Below the pieces are notes generated by a model. It had not been told where the DNA came from and made no database searches. It worked only from the letters and a program-made list of their open reading frames with translations. Below are positions 4,937-6,238 of a DNA stretch of 6,238 nucleotides, piece after piece (position 1 is the first letter of the stretch; every line of letters begins with the position of its first letter). This DNA is from Thioalkalivibrio sp. (GTDB lineage: Bacteria > Pseudomonadota > Gammaproteobacteria > Ectothiorhodospirales > Ectothiorhodospiraceae): the NCBI GenBank assembly GCA_018224485.1, contig JAGTVE010000206.1:1-6238 (forward strand), in the 5' to 3' direction. Made by a program: the position numbers and the translations under genes.

Positions 4937-6238
4937 TCAGCTGACCTTGACCGTCACGCCCGGCTTCCCGTCCGGTCCGACCATGTGCACCGCGCAGGCG
5001 AGGCAGGGGTCGAAGCTGTGGATGGTGCGCAGGATCTCCAGGGGCTGCCCGTCAACCGCCAGCTGGTGGTTGTCCATCAGGGCGGCCTCGTAGGGACCCG
5101 GCTGGCCCTCGGAGTCACGCGGCCCGGCGTTCCAGGTGCTCGGCACGACCGCCTGGTAGTTGCTCAGCTTGCCGTTGTCGATCACCGAGTAGTGGGTCAG
5201 TGCGCCGCGGGGGGCCTCCATGTAACCCACGCCCTTGGCGTGATCCGGCCAGCTCCTCGGGTTCCAGAGCTCCTCGTTGAAGGTACGCAGATCGCCGCTC
5301 TTCAGGTTGGCCACGAAGTTGTCGTACCAGACCATCATGTTGTCGGCGATGATCTTCGACTCGAGTGTGCGGGCCGCGGTGCGTCCCATGGTCGAGAACA
5401 TCGCCGTCACCGGCAGGTCCAGCTGCGTCAACGCCATCGTGGCCAGCTCCCGTGTCGGTTCGTGACCGCTGGCATAGAGCATCAGCACTCGGGCGAGGGG
5501 GCCGACCTCCATCGGGCGTCCGCGCCAGCGCGGGGACTTCATCCAGGAGTAATCCTTCTCCACGTCGAGATGCGAATACGGCGGCTTCGGGCCCGTGTAG
5601 TTCAGCTTGGTCTCGCCGGCGTGCGGGTGCAGGCCCTCGTCCTTGCCAGCCTCATAGTCGTACCAGGAATGGGAGATGAACTCCTGCACCTGTTCCGGAT
5701 CTTTCAGGTCCAGCGGGTGGATCGTCGACAGGTCGCGGTCCAGGATCACGCCTGACGGGATCAGGTAGTCGGACACGTCGCCGTATCCGGATGCCGGAAA
5801 GTCGCCGCAGGTCAGGAAGTTGCCTACGCCCTCGCCGCGCTCGAACCAGTCCTTGTAGAAGCTGGCGATGGCAAGGGTGTCGGGCAGGTAGACCTGTTCG
5901 ACGAACTCCTGCATCTGCAGGATCGCGTCGCGCACGATGGCCAGACCGGTGTCGTTCAGTGTGGTCTGGCCTCCGCCGTCCGGGCCGCCGCTGAACGCGG
6001 TGGGGGCGCCGCCCACGACGAAGTTCGGATGCGGGTTCTTGCCGCCGAACACCGCGTGCAGTTTGGCCACGTCGCGCTGCCAGGTGAGGGCGTCGAGGTA
6101 ATGCGCCACCGCCATCAGGTTGGCCTCCGCGGGCAGCTTGTACTCGGGGTGGCCCCAGTAGCCGTTCGCGAAGATTCCGAGCTGACCGGACTCGACCAGG
6201 TTCTTCACCTTCTTCTGCACGTCCGAGAAGTATCCGGG
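4937..6238 (-). CDS. hyaB: [NiFe] hydrogenase large subunit, group 1 (HyaB/HupL type), partial
   Basis: C-terminal 433 residues of the catalytic large subunit of an uptake [NiFe] hydrogenase; the reading frame is open to the window edge, so the N-terminus with the first RxCGxC nickel-binding motif lies outside. The first residues, PGYFSDVQKKVKNLVESG, align with about position 160 of the roughly 600-residue E. coli HyaB. Conserved stretches include GQLGIFANGYWGHPEYKLP, HAVFGGKNPHPNFVVGG, SPRWRGRPMEVGPLAR, EAPRGALTHY and VVPSTWNAGPRD. The second nickel ligand motif DPCLACAVH (410-418 of the fragment) is intact. The 15 residues after His418 (MVGPDGKPGVTVKVS) are the expected C-terminal peptide removed by a HyaD/HupD-type protease after nickel insertion. 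The mature enzyme pairs with an iron-sulfur small subunit and passes electrons from H2 to a membrane quinone pool. A strong terminator follows, so this is the last gene of its operon. hupL is an equally valid name. Confidence 0.95.
   Translation of the reverse strand, partial: PGYFSDVQKKVKNLVESGQLGIFANGYWGHPEYKLPAEANLMAVAHYLDALTWQRDVAKLHAVFGGKNPHPNFVVGGAPTAFSGGPDGGGQTTLNDTGLAIVRDAILQMQEFVEQVYLPDTLAIASFYKDWFERGEGVGNFLTCGDFPASGYGDVSDYLIPSGVILDRDLSTIHPLDLKDPEQVQEFISHSWYDYEAGKDEGLHPHAGETKLNYTGPKPPYSHLDVEKDYSWMKSPRWRGRPMEVGPLARVLMLYASGHEPTRELATMALTQLDLPVTAMFSTMGRTAARTLESKIIADNMMVWYDNFVANLKSGDLRTFNEELWNPRSWPDHAKGVGYMEAPRGALTHYSVIDNGKLSNYQAVVPSTWNAGPRDSEGQPGPYEAALMDNHQLAVDGQPLEILRTIHSFDPCLACAVHMVGPDGKPGVTVKVS

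Overview
The window is GC-rich and densely packed. It reads as chromosomal DNA from a gammaproteobacterium, with an Ectothiorhodospiraceae/Thioalkalivibrio-like sulfur or hydrogen oxidiser as my best guess. The basis is the gene set: a membrane-bound-type [NiFe] hydrogenase large subunit, a MenA-type prenyltransferase, a YbjT-type two-domain protein very close to the E. coli form, and REP repeats of the Pseudomonas/Xanthomonas style. The taxonomic call is inference. No tRNA, rRNA, CRISPR array, integrase or transposase gene was found.

Layout, left to right. (1) 38-463 (-) encodes a small SRPBCC-fold protein. It is divergent from (2) 612-1097 (+), a stand-alone cyclic-nucleotide-binding-domain protein with a good sigma70-type promoter at 546-574. 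(3) 1113-2618 (-) encodes a YbjT-like protein, an NAD(P)-binding Rossmann domain fused to a DUF2867/SRPBCC-like domain; its stop lies 15 bp from that of gene 2 (tail to tail). (4) 2716-3588 (-) encodes a MenA-type 1,4-dihydroxy-2-naphthoate prenyltransferase lying upstream of the ybjT-like gene on the same strand, probably with a TTG start. (5) 3589-3849 is a divergent intergenic region that holds a 113-bp element bounded by 26-bp imperfect inverted repeats (3691-3803). (6) 3850-4740 (+) encodes a BASS-family (bile acid:sodium symporter-like) membrane transporter. (7) 4741-4936 separates two convergent genes and is full of secondary structure: an inverted pair of REP sequences, a rho-independent terminator for the minus strand, and two more perfect hairpins. 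(8) 4937-6238 (-) is the C-terminal three quarters of a group 1 [NiFe] hydrogenase large subunit (HyaB/HupL type); its N-terminus lies beyond the window.

How the genes may relate. The hydrogenase would feed electrons from H2 into the quinone pool, and MenA makes the lipid-soluble menaquinone precursor, so the two could be linked physiologically. They are in separate transcription units with a transporter between them, so the link is only inference. Genes 1-3 look like general accessory or housekeeping functions (lipid or quinone-type ligand binding, a nucleotide-sensing domain, an NAD(P)-binding enzyme). I see no convincing new multi-gene system. The most interesting parts are non-coding: the inverted-repeat element between menA and the transporter, and the REP pair plus three-hairpin array behind the hydrogenase gene.
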